64,000 nucleotides of DNA from Paracoccus aestuarii (lineage in GTDB: Bacteria; Pseudomonadota; Alphaproteobacteria; Rhodobacterales; Rhodobacteraceae): assembly GCF_028553885.1 (NCBI RefSeq), contig NZ_CP067169.1, positions 2,405,001 through 2,469,000 on the forward strand, given 5' to 3'. Numbering within the stretch: position 1 is the stretch's first letter; each line of letters opens with the position of its first letter. This document shows, one piece after another, positions 27,049-36,163 of this stretch. The notes under the pieces are model-generated. The model was not told where the DNA came from and made no database searches. It worked only from the letters and a program-made list of their open reading frames with translations. A program made the position numbers and the translations under genes.

Positions 27049-27428
27049 ACCTGATCGCACAACTCGAAGCCGAGCAGATCGCCGAGCTCGGCAAGACCAT
27101 CCCCGACTTCAAGGCCGGCGACACGATCCGCGTCGGCTATAAAGTGACCGAGGGCACCCGCACCCGCGTCCAGAACTACGAAGGCGTCTGCATCTCGCGC
27201 CGTGGCGGCGCGAACATCGCGGCCAGCTTCACGGTCCGCAAGATCAGCTTCGGCGAAGGCGTGGAACGCGTGTTCCCGCTCTATTCGACCAATATCGATT
27301 CGATCACGGTCGTGCGTCGCGGCAAGGTCCGTCGCGCCAAGCTGTACTATCTGCGCGATCGTCGCGGCAAGTCGGCCCGTATCGTCGAAAAGACCAACTA
27401 CCGTCCCCTGTCGGACGCGAAAGCCTGA
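27045..27428 (+). CDS. rplS: 50S ribosomal protein L19
   Basis: A 127-residue protein starting [20 protein letters not shown]. The L19 signature is clear: [18 protein letters not shown], then [20 protein letters not shown], then a Val-Glu-Arg-Val-Phe-Pro run, YSTNIDSI and [18 protein letters not shown]19 lies at the subunit interface. The 4-bp overlap with trmD and 14-bp gap to rpmE place it in the same transcript. Confidence 0.98.
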   Translation: MNLIAQLEAEQIAELGKTIPDFKAGDTIRVGYKVTEGTRTRVQNYEGVCISRRGGANIAASFTVRKISFGEGVERVFPLYSTNIDSITVVRRGKVRRAKLYYLRDRRGKSARIVEKTNYRPLSDAKA

Positions 27429-27442
27429 GCCGAGGTCACGCC

Positions 27443-27664
27443 ATGAAAAAAGACATCCACCCTGATTACCACATGATCTCGGTCAAGATGACCGACGGCA
27501 CCACCTACGAGACCCGCTCCACCTGGGGCGCGGAAGGTGATTCCATGTCGCTGGACATCGACCCGACCTCGCATCCGGCCTGGACCGGCGGCTCGTCGCG
27601 CCTGATGGATGCCGGTGGCCGTGTGTCCAAGTTCAAGTCGAAATATGCCGGCCTGGGCTTCTGA
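27443..27664 (+). CDS. rpmE: 50S ribosomal protein L31
   Basis: A 73-residue L31: [20 protein letters not shown], ending [12 protein letters not shown]. The zinc-binding CxxC motifs of the C+ form are absent, so this is the zinc-independent (C-) type that alphaproteobacteria commonly use. It closes the ribosomal block and is followed by a strong terminator. Confidence 0.96.
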   Translation: MKKDIHPDYHMISVKMTDGTTYETRSTWGAEGDSMSLDIDPTSHPAWTGGSSRLMDAGGRVSKFKSKYAGLGF

Positions 27665-27685
27665 TCCAGCCGCCATCGACACCGC

Positions 27686-27719
27686 GAACGCCGCCCCATC
27701 GGGGCGGCGTTCCGCATTT
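27686..27719 (+). terminator. bidirectional terminator between rpmE and ecm
   Basis: GAACGCCGCCCC (27686-27697) pairs with GGGGCGGCGTTC (27701-27712) around an ATC loop, a perfect 12-bp stem, followed by CGCATTTC. It lies between convergent genes and could serve both. Confidence 0.75.
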
Positions 27720-29677
27720 CAGGCGGCCTCGGCGCCGGGTTCGGCCAGCCCCACGATATCCATCATGATCGTGTTCAGCTGGAAATCCTTGGGGGTATAG
27801 ACCCGCGCCACGCCCATGGCCCGCAGGCGTGCCGCATCCTCGTCGGGGATGATGCCGCCGACGATGACCGGCACGTGGTCCAGCCCGGCGGCCCGCATCC
27901 GCGCCATCAGATCCTCGATCAGCGGCAGGTGGCTGCCCGACAGGATCGACAGGCCGACGACATGGGCCTCCTCCTCGCGCGCGCGGGCGACGATCTCCTC
28001 GGGCGTCAGGCGGATGCCCTCATAGGTGATGTCCATGCCGCAGTCGCGGGCGCGAAAAGCGATCTGTTCGGCCCCGTTGGAATGGCCGTCGAGGCCCGGC
28101 TTGCCGACCAGGAACTTCAGCCGCCGCCCCAGGCGGGCGCTGACCGCATCCACCGCCTCGCGGATCTCCTCCAGTCCCTCGGTGCGGTTGGACGGGCTTG
28201 CGGACACGCCCGTGGGGCCGCGATATTCGCCATGCACCGACCGCATCACGCCGGCCCATTCGCCGGTCGTGACCCCGGCCCGCGCCGCCGCGATGGACGG
28301 AGTCATGATGTTGTCCCCCTTCTGCGCCGCAAGGCGCAGCGCGGCGAGGGCGGCCTCGATGGCCCCCTCGTCGCGAGCCCCCCGCCAGGCCTGCAGCCGG
28401 GCGATCTGATCCTGTTCCACCGCCGGGTCCACGACCATGATCCCGCCATCCCCCGCCGTCAGCGGCGAGGGTTCCGCCTGCTGCCAGCGGTTCACGCCGA
28501 CCACGACCGTCTCATTCGTCTCGATCCGCCCCAGACGGGCGGCATTCGATTCGACCAGCCGCGCCTTCATGTAGTCGATGGCCGCGATCGCCCCGCCCAT
28601 CTGGTCCAGCAGCGCCAGCTCGTCCCGCGCGCCTTGTTTCAGCTCCTCGACCTTCGCCGCGATCACCGGGTTGCCGTCAAACAGATCGCCATATTCCAGA
28701 AGGTCCGTCTCATAGGCCAATATCTGCTGCATACGCAGCGACCATTGCTGATCCCAAGGCCGCGGCAGGCCCAGGGCCTCGTTCCAGGCGGGCAGCTGCA
28801 CGGCGCGGGCGCGGGCGTTCTTGGACAGCGTGACGGCCAACATCTCCAGCAGGATGCGATAGACGTTGTTCTCGGGCTGCTGCTCGGTCAGGCCCAGGCT
28901 GTTGACCTGCACGCCATAGCGGAACCGGCGGTATTTCTCCTCCGCGATGCCATAGCGGTCGCGGGTGATTTCATCCCACAGCTCGGTGAAGGCGCGCATC
29001 TTGCACAGCTCGGTCACAAAGCGGATGCCCGCATTCACGAAGAAGCTGATCCGCCCGACCATCTCGGGGAAGCTCTCCTCGGGGACCTTGCCCTTCAGGT
29101 CGTCCAGCACCGCGATGGCGGTGGCCAGCGCATAGGCCAGCTCCTGCTCCGGCGTCGCGCCCGCCTCCTGCAGGTGATAGGAACAGACATTCATCGGGTT
29201 CCATTTGGGCAGGTGCTGGCGGGTATAGGCGGCGATGTCGGTGATCATCGCCAAGGACGGCGCGGGCGGGCAGATATAGGTGCCGCGCGACAGGTATTCC
29301 TTGATCAGGTCGTTCTGGACGGTGCCCTGCAGGCGCGACACATCGGCCCCCTGCTCCTCGGCCACGGCGATATAGAGCGACAGCAGCCAGGGCGCGGTCG
29401 CGTTGATCGTCATCGAGGTGTTCATCTGCTCCAGCGGGATCTGGTCGAACAGCGCGCGCATGTCGCCCAGATGGCAGACGGGCACGCCGACCTTGCCGAC
29501 CTCGCCCCGCGCCAGGATGTGGTCGCTGTCATAGCCGGTCTGGGTCGGCAGGTCGAAGGCCACCGACAGGCCGGTCTGACCCTTGGACAGGTTTGTCCGA
29601 TAGAGCGCGTTCGATTTCGCCGCCGTCGAATGGCCCGCATAGGTGCGGAACAACCAGGGTTTGTCCTTCTCGGCCAT
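27719..29677 (-). CDS. ecm: ethylmalonyl-CoA mutase
   Basis: A 652-residue coenzyme-B12-dependent mutase, the length of the R. sphaeroides enzyme. The TIM-barrel half has PWLFRTYAGHSTAAKSNALY and FDLPTQTGYDSDH; the C-terminal cobalamin domain has the base-off motif DGHSNG (DxHxxG), SILSGSH and VIVGGIIP. It converts (2R)-ethylmalonyl-CoA to methylsuccinyl-CoA in the ethylmalonyl-CoA pathway of acetate assimilation. Methylmalonyl-CoA mutase is the main alternative, but the divergent ccr gene and overall sequence favour Ecm. The start at 29677 is taken from the family N-terminus; in-frame sequence 165 bp further up runs through the shared promoter region. Confidence 0.93.
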   Translation of the reverse strand: MAEKDKPWLFRTYAGHSTAAKSNALYRTNLSKGQTGLSVAFDLPTQTGYDSDHILARGEVGKVGVPVCHLGDMRALFDQIPLEQMNTSMTINATAPWLLSLYIAVAEEQGADVSRLQGTVQNDLIKEYLSRGTYICPPAPSLAMITDIAAYTRQHLPKWNPMNVCSYHLQEAGATPEQELAYALATAIAVLDDLKGKVPEESFPEMVGRISFFVNAGIRFVTELCKMRAFTELWDEITRDRYGIAEEKYRRFRYGVQVNSLGLTEQQPENNVYRILLEMLAVTLSKNARARAVQLPAWNEALGLPRPWDQQWSLRMQQILAYETDLLEYGDLFDGNPVIAAKVEELKQGARDELALLDQMGGAIAAIDYMKARLVESNAARLGRIETNETVVVGVNRWQQAEPSPLTAGDGGIMVVDPAVEQDQIARLQAWRGARDEGAIEAALAALRLAAQKGDNIMTPSIAAARAGVTTGEWAGVMRSVHGEYRGPTGVSASPSNRTEGLEEIREAVDAVSARLGRRLKFLVGKPGLDGHSNGAEQIAFRARDCGMDITYEGIRLTPEEIVARAREEEAHVVGLSILSGSHLPLIEDLMARMRAAGLDHVPVIVGGIIPDEDAARLRAMGVARVYTPKDFQLNTIMMDIVGLAEPGAEAA

Positions 29678-29887
29678 CAGAGGTCCTCGCAACAATATTG
29701 CCTTTGCAAAATTGATACAGACAGAATACTGCGCCGTCAATTCGCCGCACCGCGGCAGATGCGGCGACGCAGCGGACATTTTATTTCGTCTTGACGGGTT
29801 CGATGATTGCATTATTACCCTGTTTGACATAGGACAAGCCAATCAGGCGCATTGATTCTGCGCTGCGGCACTGGACAGGAGAAGCAG
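29678..29887. promoter_or_regulatory. divergent ecm-ccr promoter region
   Basis: This 210-bp AT-rich region separates two ethylmalonyl-CoA pathway genes. A perfect palindrome TTTGCAAA lies at 29703-29710, 26 bp from the ecm start; TTTGCAAA is the half-site of the ScfR-type regulator PccR in R. sphaeroides and resembles RamB sites. Only one full copy is seen; the expected second copy 4 bp away is not perfect. Toward ccr, TTGACG (29791-29796) with TATTAC (29813-29818, spacing 16) and TTGACA (29824-29829) are possible -35/-10 elements. Regulation by a RamB/ScfR protein is inferred. Confidence 0.5.
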
Positions 29888-31177
29888 ATGGCCCTCGACG
29901 CACCGACCACGATCGCGCCCTATGATGCGCCCGTCAAAGACCTGTATGAGGTCGGCGAGATGCCGCCTCTGGGCCATGTGCCTGCACAGATGCATGCCTG
30001 GGCGATCCGCCGCGAACGCCAAGGCGAACCCGATCAGGCCATGCAGCTGGAGGTCGTCGAGACCCCCAAGATCGACAGCAACGAGGTGCTGGTCCTGGTG
30101 ATGGCGGCGGGCGTCAACTATAACGGCATCTGGGCGGGCCTCGGCGTGCCGATCAGCATGTTCGACGTGCACAAGCAGCCCTATCACATCGCCGGATCCG
30201 ACGCCTCGGGCATCGTTTGGGCGGTGGGCGACAAGGTCAAGCGCTGGAAGGTCGGGGACGAGGTCGTCATCCACTGCAACCAGGATGACGGCGATGACGA
30301 GCATTGCAATGGCGGCGACCCGATGTTCTCGCCCACGCAGCGGATCTGGGGATACGAGACCCCCGATGGCAGCTTCGCCCAGTTCACCCGCGTCCAGGCC
30401 CAGCAGCTGATGCCCCGCCCGCGCCACCTGACCTGGGAGGAATCGGCCTGCTACACGCTGACCCTGGCCACGGCCTATCGGATGCTCTTCGGCCACGAGC
30501 CGCACGAACTGAAGCCCGGCATGAACGTGCTGGTCTGGGGCGCCTCGGGGGGGCTGGGGTCCTATGCGATCCAGCTGATCAACGCGGCCGGCGGCAACGC
30601 CATCGGCGTGATCTCCGAGGAGGACAAGCGCGACTTCGTCATGGGCTTGGGCGCCAAAGGGGTCATCAACCGCAAGGAGTTCAACTGCTGGGGCCAGCTG
30701 CCCAAGGTGAACACGCCCGAATACAAGGAATGGTTCACCGAGGCGCGCAAGTTCGGCGCCGCCATCTGGGACATCACCGGCAAGGGCAACAACGTGGACA
30801 TCGTCTTCGAGCATCCGGGCGAGGCGACCTTTCCGGTCAGCACCCTGGTCTGCAAGAAGGGCGGCATGGTCGTGATCTGCGCAGGCACCACCGGGTTCAA
30901 CTGCACCTTCGACGTGCGTTACCTCTGGATGCACCAGAAGCGCGTGCAGGGTTCGCATTTCGCGCATCTGAAGCAGGCCAGCGCCGCCAACAAGCTGATG
31001 CTGGAACGCCGCCTGGACCCCTGCATGTCCGAGGTCTTTCCCTGGGCCGAGATCCCGGCGGCGCATATGAAGATGTATCGCAACCAGCACAAGCCCGGCA
31101 ACATGTCGGTGCTGGTCCAGTCCCCGCGCATGGGCCTGCGCACCTTCGAGGATGCGCTGGAGGCCGGGCGCCGCTGA
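29888..31177 (+). CDS. ccr: crotonyl-CoA carboxylase/reductase
   Basis: A 429-residue member of the medium-chain dehydrogenase/reductase superfamily that reductively carboxylates crotonyl-CoA with NADPH and CO2 to ethylmalonyl-CoA. Sequence marks: VNYNGIWAGLGVP near residue 76, AGSDASGIVWAVGD near 100, FGHEPHELKPGMNVLVWGAS near 202 (nucleotide-binding fold entry), and long insertions such as HCNQDDGDDEHCNGGDPMFS seen in Ccr but not simple quinone reductases. GGAGAAGCAG precedes the ATG at 29888. Divergent from ecm; the pathway's epimerase is at 58758-59162. Confidence 0.95.
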   Translation: MALDAPTTIAPYDAPVKDLYEVGEMPPLGHVPAQMHAWAIRRERQGEPDQAMQLEVVETPKIDSNEVLVLVMAAGVNYNGIWAGLGVPISMFDVHKQPYHIAGSDASGIVWAVGDKVKRWKVGDEVVIHCNQDDGDDEHCNGGDPMFSPTQRIWGYETPDGSFAQFTRVQAQQLMPRPRHLTWEESACYTLTLATAYRMLFGHEPHELKPGMNVLVWGASGGLGSYAIQLINAAGGNAIGVISEEDKRDFVMGLGAKGVINRKEFNCWGQLPKVNTPEYKEWFTEARKFGAAIWDITGKGNNVDIVFEHPGEATFPVSTLVCKKGGMVVICAGTTGFNCTFDVRYLWMHQKRVQGSHFAHLKQASAANKLMLERRLDPCMSEVFPWAEIPAAHMKMYRNQHKPGNMSVLVQSPRMGLRTFEDALEAGRR

Positions 31178-31196
31178 GGCGCCCGGACCCCGGGCC

Positions 31197-31403
31197 TCAC
31201 GCCGTCCGGTCGGACAACCCCGCCATCCGGCATTGCCAGCGCGCCACGCGCTGATCCGGGTGGCGGGCGGCCCATGCGGCCAATTGGGTCTGCGCCCCCA
31301 TCATGCAGGTCATCAGACCCACGTCTTGGGTATAAAGAAGGCTGCGGTCGCGGCAGACGGCCGGGTCCGCCGCAAGGCATGTGACGAAGAACAGTTCGAT
31401 CAT
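31197..31403 (-). CDS. small four-cysteine protein, paralogue 1
   Basis: A 68-residue protein MIELFFVTCL..., with cysteines at 9, 17, 33 and 58. It is about 54% identical (37 of 68) to the next gene on the same strand, and all four cysteines are shared, together with W44, HP48-49 and W56. A ribosome site (GAGGT) precedes the ATG. I do not recognise a function; similar short Cys-containing proteins occur in Rhodobacteraceae. The cysteine spacing could support two disulfides or a metal site. The N-terminus is hydrophobic but short for a signal peptide. Confidence 0.75.
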   Translation of the reverse strand: MIELFFVTCLAADPAVCRDRSLLYTQDVGLMTCMMGAQTQLAAWAARHPDQRVARWQCRMAGLSDRTA

Positions 31404-31504
31404 GGGACGACCTCGCTTGGGTGTCCTCCCCGCCGATGCAGCCTAGCACGGCATGGCCCTGCGCCAAAGCGCGCGATGCCCGCCGCGGGGCCGCTGCCTG
31501 AATT

Positions 31505-31711
31505 TCAGGCGCGGCGCTCGCCCGCCCCGGCATAGCGGCATTTCCATTCGCGCACGCGTTCGGACGGATGGGTCTCGATCCAGCGGGCCAGCTCGGACTG
31601 GCCCTGCAGCATGCAGCCGAACAGCCCGCCGCGTTCCTCGAACAGCAGGCTTCGATCGGTGCAGCGGTCGGGCTGGGCCAGCAGGCAGGTGACGAAGAAC
31701 AGCTCGATCAT
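31505..31711 (-). CDS. small four-cysteine protein, paralogue 2
   Basis: A 68-residue protein with the same first ten residues as the neighbour at 31197-31403 (MIELFFVTCL) and the same cysteine positions (9, 17, 33, 58). AAGGAAGGA gives a strong ribosome site. The pair clearly arose by tandem duplication and both copies remain open, which suggests selection. The two genes are 101 bp apart and may be co-transcribed from 31711 toward 31197. Function unknown. Confidence 0.78.
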   Translation of the reverse strand: MIELFFVTCLLAQPDRCTDRSLLFEERGGLFGCMLQGQSELARWIETHPSERVREWKCRYAGAGERRA

Positions 31712-31810
31712 GGCGGTTCCTTCCTTGGGGATGGATCAGTTACGCATGAGCGGCGGAAAAAGTTGCGCCGCGCTTTGCTTCGGGCGGCCAGTCGCGATAT
31801 GGGACAGGGC

Positions 31811-33343
31811 ATGAACAGCCTTGCCCCCGCCCCCACCCTGTCGCCCGACCAGGCCGACGCATGGGACAGCCTTGCCGAGACCTTCGGGGCGGCGGGCATC
31901 GACATCATCGCCGAGGAGGTCCAGCCGGCCGAACCCGGCAAGGGCCGCGTCATGGCGGTGATCGGCAAGGCGGGGTCGGGCAAGACGCTGATGCTGTCGA
32001 TGATCACCAAGGCGCTGCTGGCATCCGGGGTGGACCTGATCAGCCCCGATTACGAGGGCCGCAAGCGCAAGGACCGGCGCAGCGTCGCGATCCTGGCGCC
32101 GACGAACAAGGCCGCCTTCGTGCTGCGCATGCGCGGCGTGCCCGCCACCACGATCCACCGCATCCTCTATACCCCGGTCTATGATCCCCAATACGAAAAG
32201 ATCGCCGAATGGCTGACCGGCACCGGCGAACGCCCGGTGATCGAGGGGCTGACCGATGTCGCGCTGGATCGGGCCAAGGCCTTCTATGACCAGCATGCCT
32301 CGATCCCCGGCGCGCTGGCCAATGCGGGGCTGCGCGGATCGGATTTCATCCGCGGCTGGACCCGCCGCGAGGAGGGTCTGGATGTCGGGCTGATCGACGA
32401 GGCCTCGATGCTGGACGAAAAGCAGTTCGAGGATCTGCGCGAGATCTTTCCGGTGCTGGTCCTGTTCGGCGATCCGGCCCAGCTGGCCCCGGTGGGCCAG
32501 TCGGGGGCGATGGTCTTCGACCGTCTGGCCGCCCCGCAGCGGCTGATCCTGAACCGCATCCACCGCCAGGCCGACGACAACCCGATCCTGGACCTGGCCC
32601 ATGCGCTGTCGGATGACAGGCTGGGCTTCGACGAATTCGAATCGATGATCCGCGCGGCGGCGCGCAAGGATGACCGCGTGGTCTGGGCCGAACGCGTGGA
32701 AAGCGACCTGATGTCGCGCAGCCCGGTGCTGGTCTGGCGCAACGCGACGCGCATCCGGCTGATCCACGCCTTCCGCACCGCCTTCGGCGCGCCGGGCGAC
32801 GCGCTGCTGCCGGGCGAGCCGCTGATCTGCGACGGGCTGGAACTGCCGCTGAAACACCGCAAGAAACGCATCGACCTGGAGGCGCGCGGATTGATCAAGG
32901 GCGCCCAGGTCGTCTATCTGGGGCCGGGCCGCAAGCCCGGCTTCTCGCGCCTGCATGTGATCGGGGCCGAGGATCCGCGCCTGTCCGCCGCCAGCATCGT
33001 CAAGATCGAGATGCCGGACGAGGACGAACCCTTCATCCCCTATGCCGCCCGCATGGGCGCGGCCTTTCTGCACGGGGCGGCGGTCACCATCCACAAGGCG
33101 CAGGGCAGCCAATGGCCGCAGGTGCAGGTCTTCGGCCCCGATATCAGCGCCGCCGCTTGGTCCAACCGGGCCGAGGCCGGGGTCCAACTGTGGAAGCGGC
33201 TGGCCTATGTCGCGATCACGCGCGCGCAGGAACGGCTGTTCTGGATCACCAAGGCGCGGCTGGCGCGGCCCTCCGGCCCCTTGGGCACGGCGGACCTGAC
33301 CGCCGACGCCGCCCCCTTGGCGCTGGAGAATGACGAGGCGTGA
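31811..33343 (+). CDS. RecD-like ATP-dependent DNA helicase
   Basis: A 510-residue SF1 helicase. Walker A GKAGSGKT is at residues 52-59, followed by AILAPTNKAA (motif Ia), GLIDEASMLDEKQF (Walker B / motif II), LFGDPAQLAPVG (motif III) and a C-terminal UvrD_C_2-like domain with TIHKAQGSQWPQVQVFG and YVAITRAQERLFW (motifs V-VI). Such stand-alone RecD2/viral-RecD-like helicases unwind DNA; a specific pathway is not indicated. The start at 31811 is the first ATG matching the domain boundary; an ATG at 31799 in frame would add four residues. Convergent with EcsC, stops abutting. Confidence 0.88.
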   Translation: MNSLAPAPTLSPDQADAWDSLAETFGAAGIDIIAEEVQPAEPGKGRVMAVIGKAGSGKTLMLSMITKALLASGVDLISPDYEGRKRKDRRSVAILAPTNKAAFVLRMRGVPATTIHRILYTPVYDPQYEKIAEWLTGTGERPVIEGLTDVALDRAKAFYDQHASIPGALANAGLRGSDFIRGWTRREEGLDVGLIDEASMLDEKQFEDLREIFPVLVLFGDPAQLAPVGQSGAMVFDRLAAPQRLILNRIHRQADDNPILDLAHALSDDRLGFDEFESMIRAAARKDDRVVWAERVESDLMSRSPVLVWRNATRIRLIHAFRTAFGAPGDALLPGEPLICDGLELPLKHRKKRIDLEARGLIKGAQVVYLGPGRKPGFSRLHVIGAEDPRLSAASIVKIEMPDEDEPFIPYAARMGAAFLHGAAVTIHKAQGSQWPQVQVFGPDISAAAWSNRAEAGVQLWKRLAYVAITRAQERLFWITKARLARPSGPLGTADLTADAAPLALENDEA

Positions 33344-34138
33344 TCAGGCCGCATGCCGGCGGATGGCCAGTTGCAGCGCCTCGGTCAGCGCCTCGCGCGG
33401 CAGGCCGGTCTCGCGCGACAGGCGCATCAGGCCGAAATGCACCCGCGCCAGTTCCTGATAATAGCGCGCGAAGGTATAGTTGATCGACGCCCCCACCACC
33501 GCGCCAAAGACCGGGGCGGCCTGGGCGGCCATCTTCTGGCCCAGGGACACGGACAGGCGCGGCGCGACCTTGCTGATCAGCCCCTGCACCGTCTGGCCCG
33601 TCACCGACAGCCGCGCGGCCAGCAGGCCCATGTCGGTGGCGCCGTCATCGGGCTCCATCGGCCCTGCGGCGGCAAAGATGCGCAGGCATTCCATCCGCAC
33701 CTCGTCGCTGTCGGGGTCCAGGCCGTGTTCGGCGGCGATGTCCAGCATCGCCCGCAACAGCAGCGTGACGGTGAAGGGCAATTCGACCAGCGCGCCGGCG
33801 AAGCCGCCCACGCCGCCCGCCGCCCCCGTCACGGTCGAGGCCATCCGGTTGAACCAGTCGCCGCGGTCGCGCACCACCTTGCGCGACCGGTTCGCCGCCC
33901 CGAAGGCCCGCATCAGCGCCGCCCGCGTGGCTCCGTCCAGCCGCCCGCGCACAAAGCCCGGCAGCCGGTCCAGCAGGCCCTCGGCCCCGTTGCCGATACG
34001 GGTCATCAGCTGCATCCCCATGCCCGCGGCCTCGGCATGGCGTCGGGCCAGGCGGTCGATCTGGTCCAGCAGGACCGGGTCGGTGATGGGGGGCAGGATC
34101 TCGGTCCGGGGGGGATCAGCGGCGGGGGGTTTCGTCAC
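33344..34138 (-). CDS. EcsC-family protein
   Basis: A 264-residue protein, start GTG at 34138 (GTG ACG AAA CCC) with GGAAAGG upstream. The EcsC domain fills most of it: repeated small-residue-rich amphipathic segments such as TVTGAAGGVGGFAGALVELP (about 103-122) and FGAVVGASINYTFARYYQEL. EcsC proteins are named after a Bacillus ABC-locus gene but are of unknown biochemical role. The start overlaps the 3' end of the upstream GNAT gene by 23 bp, implying coupling. Confidence 0.82.
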   Translation of the reverse strand: MTKPPAADPPRTEILPPITDPVLLDQIDRLARRHAEAAGMGMQLMTRIGNGAEGLLDRLPGFVRGRLDGATRAALMRAFGAANRSRKVVRDRGDWFNRMASTVTGAAGGVGGFAGALVELPFTVTLLLRAMLDIAAEHGLDPDSDEVRMECLRIFAAAGPMEPDDGATDMGLLAARLSVTGQTVQGLISKVAPRLSVSLGQKMAAQAAPVFGAVVGASINYTFARYYQELARVHFGLMRLSRETGLPREALTEALQLAIRRHAA

Positions 34139-34700
34139 GATGGGGCCTTTCCGGCGTCTGGACCTGCCGGCAATCCTCGCCCTGGGGCGCGGTCGGCAGC
34201 GACGGCATCTGAACGGGGTCGGGTTCACGCGCCACCGGCCCCGTCACACCAACCCAGGCCCCGGCGCGAAGTTCCAGCCCCAGCACGCGGTCGGGATTGG
34301 TGGGGGGCGGCATGACCACCCCGTCCAGCCGGACAAAGCCGAAACGCCGGTAATAGGGCTCGTCCCCCACCAGCAGCACCCGCGACCAGCCGCAGCCCGT
34401 GGCCCGGCGCAGGCTGTCATGCATCAACAGCCCGCCCAGCCCCTCGCCCTGAGCGGTCGGATGGACCGCGATCGGCCCCAGCAGCAGCACCCGTCGCCGC
34501 CCCACGCGCACCGGCCAGAACCGGATCGCCGCCATCAGCGTGCCCGCGCCGCGCAGCACCAGGCACAGATCCGCCACGGGCGGGACCCCGTCGCGCAGAC
34601 GATAGGATGACAGCGCCGTCCGACCCGGCGCAAAGCACAGGTCATAGAGCGTCTCGACCTCGGGGCCGTCGGCGCGGGTCTCGGGGCAGATCTCGTACAT
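34116..34700 (-). CDS. GNAT-family N-acetyltransferase
   Basis: A 194-residue protein starting [20 protein letters not shown] with AGGAGG upstream of 34700. The acetyl-CoA site is [20 protein letters not shown] (about 89-108) and the family-typical [17 protein letters not shown] follows, placing it in the YhbS-like GNAT branch. Substrate unknown. The last 60 residues are Pro- and charge-rich and not conserved-looking; they overlap the EcsC start by 23 bp. Confidence 0.87.
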   Translation of the reverse strand: MYEICPETRADGPEVETLYDLCFAPGRTALSSYRLRDGVPPVADLCLVLRGAGTLMAAIRFWPVRVGRRRVLLLGPIAVHPTAQGEGLGGLLMHDSLRRATGCGWSRVLLVGDEPYYRRFGFVRLDGVVMPPPTNPDRVLGLELRAGAWVGVTGPVAREPDPVQMPSLPTAPQGEDCRQVQTPERPHRDETPRR

Positions 34701-34811
34701 CGCGCCTCCTGCTGTCGGGCGGCGCCATAGCATGCCCCGCGCCCGCGCGAAACATTGCGCCGGACGAAAATCCGGGGCAGGTTGGCGCGCGAACGCATCA
34801 GGAGGCCGCCC

Positions 34812-35414
34812 ATGTTCTATCGCCCCGAAGCCGGACACGGCCTGCCCCACAACCCCTTCAACGCGATCGTGGCCCCGCGCCCGATCGGCTGGATCTCGAC
34901 CCGCGGATCCAAGGGCGACAACCTGGCGCCCTATTCCTTCTTCAACGCCGTGGCCTATGTGCCGCCGCAGGTGATGTTCGCCTCGACCGGGGCCAAGGGC
35001 GACCGCGCAGGCACCAAGGACAGCGTCGCCCAGATCATCGAGACGGGGGTCTTCTGCGTCAACATCGCCACCGGCGATCTGCGCGACCAGATCAACGCGA
35101 CATCCGCCCCCCTGCCCGCCGGGGCCAGCGAATTCGAGGCGGCCGGGATCCCATCCGCGCCCTGCACCGGCATCGACTGTCTGCGCGTGGAGGGGGCCGC
35201 CGCCGCGCTGGAATGCCGGATGACCCAGATCGTGCCCTTGGCGGGGGATGCCAATTTCGCGGTCTTCGGCGTGGTGACGGGGGTGCATCTGCGCGACGAC
35301 TGCATCGTGGACGGCCGGTTCGACCCGCGTGCCGCGGGGGGCTGGATCTCGCGGCTCGGCTACAAGGATTACGCCGCCGTCACCGACCTCTTCGAGATGG
35401 AGCGCCCGGCATGA
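34812..35414 (+). CDS. flavin reductase family protein (DIM6/NTAB type)
   Basis: A 200-residue FMN-binding split-barrel protein: [20 protein letters not shown], then [38 protein letters not shown], and [17 protein letters not shown]. This branch (YcgA/flavoredoxin-like) lacks a well-defined physiological substrate. AGGAGG sits 8 bp before the ATG at 34812; upstream in-frame sequence is not family-like. Its stop overlaps the apt start by 4 bp. Confidence 0.9.
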   Translation: MFYRPEAGHGLPHNPFNAIVAPRPIGWISTRGSKGDNLAPYSFFNAVAYVPPQVMFASTGAKGDRAGTKDSVAQIIETGVFCVNIATGDLRDQINATSAPLPAGASEFEAAGIPSAPCTGIDCLRVEGAAAALECRMTQIVPLAGDANFAVFGVVTGVHLRDDCIVDGRFDPRAAGGWISRLGYKDYAAVTDLFEMERPA

Positions 35415-35944
35415 GCCGTTCGGTCCGCGACTACATCCGCTCGATCCACGATTTCCCGCATGAGGGGATCATCTTTCGCGACGTGACGACGCTGTTCGCG
35501 GATGCGCGCGGCTTTCGCATGGCGGTGGACCAGCTGCTGCACACCCATGCCGGCACGCGCATCGACAAGGTCGTGGGGCTGGAGGCGCGCGGCTTCATCT
35601 TGGGCGGCGCGGTGGCGCATCAGCTGTCCACCGGCTTCGTGCCGATCCGCAAGAAGGGCAAGCTGCCCGGCACGGTCATCAGCGAGGCCTATCAGCTGGA
35701 ATATGGCGAGGCGATCATGGAGATCCATGACGACGCGCTGAAGCCCGGCGAAAAGGTCCTGATCGTGGACGACCTGCTGGCGACGGGCGGCACGGCGGCG
35801 GCGGCGATCACGCTCTGCCGTCGTCTCGGGGCCGAGGTGATCGGCTGCGCCTTCGTCATCGACCTGCCCGACCTGGGCGGCCGCAAGGTGCTGGAGGCGA
35901 TGGACATGCCCGTCCACGCCCTCTGCGAATTCGAGGGCCACTGA
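35411..35944 (+). CDS. apt: adenine phosphoribosyltransferase
   Basis: A 177-residue purine salvage enzyme converting adenine and PRPP to AMP. Marks: [20 protein letters not shown] (about 8-27), [16 protein letters not shown] (about 54-69), RKKGKLPG loop, and the PRPP-binding [18 protein letters not shown] (about 117-134). Coupled by ATGA overlap to the flavin reductase gene; followed by a convergent tRNA gene. Confidence 0.97.
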   Translation: MSRSVRDYIRSIHDFPHEGIIFRDVTTLFADARGFRMAVDQLLHTHAGTRIDKVVGLEARGFILGGAVAHQLSTGFVPIRKKGKLPGTVISEAYQLEYGEAIMEIHDDALKPGEKVLIVDDLLATGGTAAAAITLCRRLGAEVIGCAFVIDLPDLGGRKVLEAMDMPVHALCEFEGH

Positions 35945-35969
35945 ACGGCCCGATCGTTCGGGAAGGGGT

Positions 35970-36056
35970 TGGTGCGGCCGAGAAGACTCGAACTTCCACT
36001 CCGGTTAAGGAACAGCGACCTCAACGCTGCGCGTCTACCAATTCCGCCACGGCCGC
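35970..36056 (-). tRNA. tRNA-Leu (anticodon GAG)
   Basis: On the minus strand a full class II tRNA folds: acceptor GCGGCCG / CGGCCGC, D-loop with TGGTAGACGC, anticodon stem CAGCG / CGCTG around TTGAGGT (anticodon GAG), a long variable arm, T-loop GTTCGAGTC, discriminator A, and an encoded CCA. It reads CUC/CUU leucine codons. It lies between convergent apt and plus-strand lipB. Confidence 0.97.
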
Positions 36057-36163
36057 ATCCGGGCAGTGCGCGCCTGATAGCCCAGCCCTTTGGCGAAGGA
36101 AAGCGATTTCTGCGCCGCGCGCGGGGCATTGACGCGGCGCGCCGGGAAGGCCACATCGCGGCC

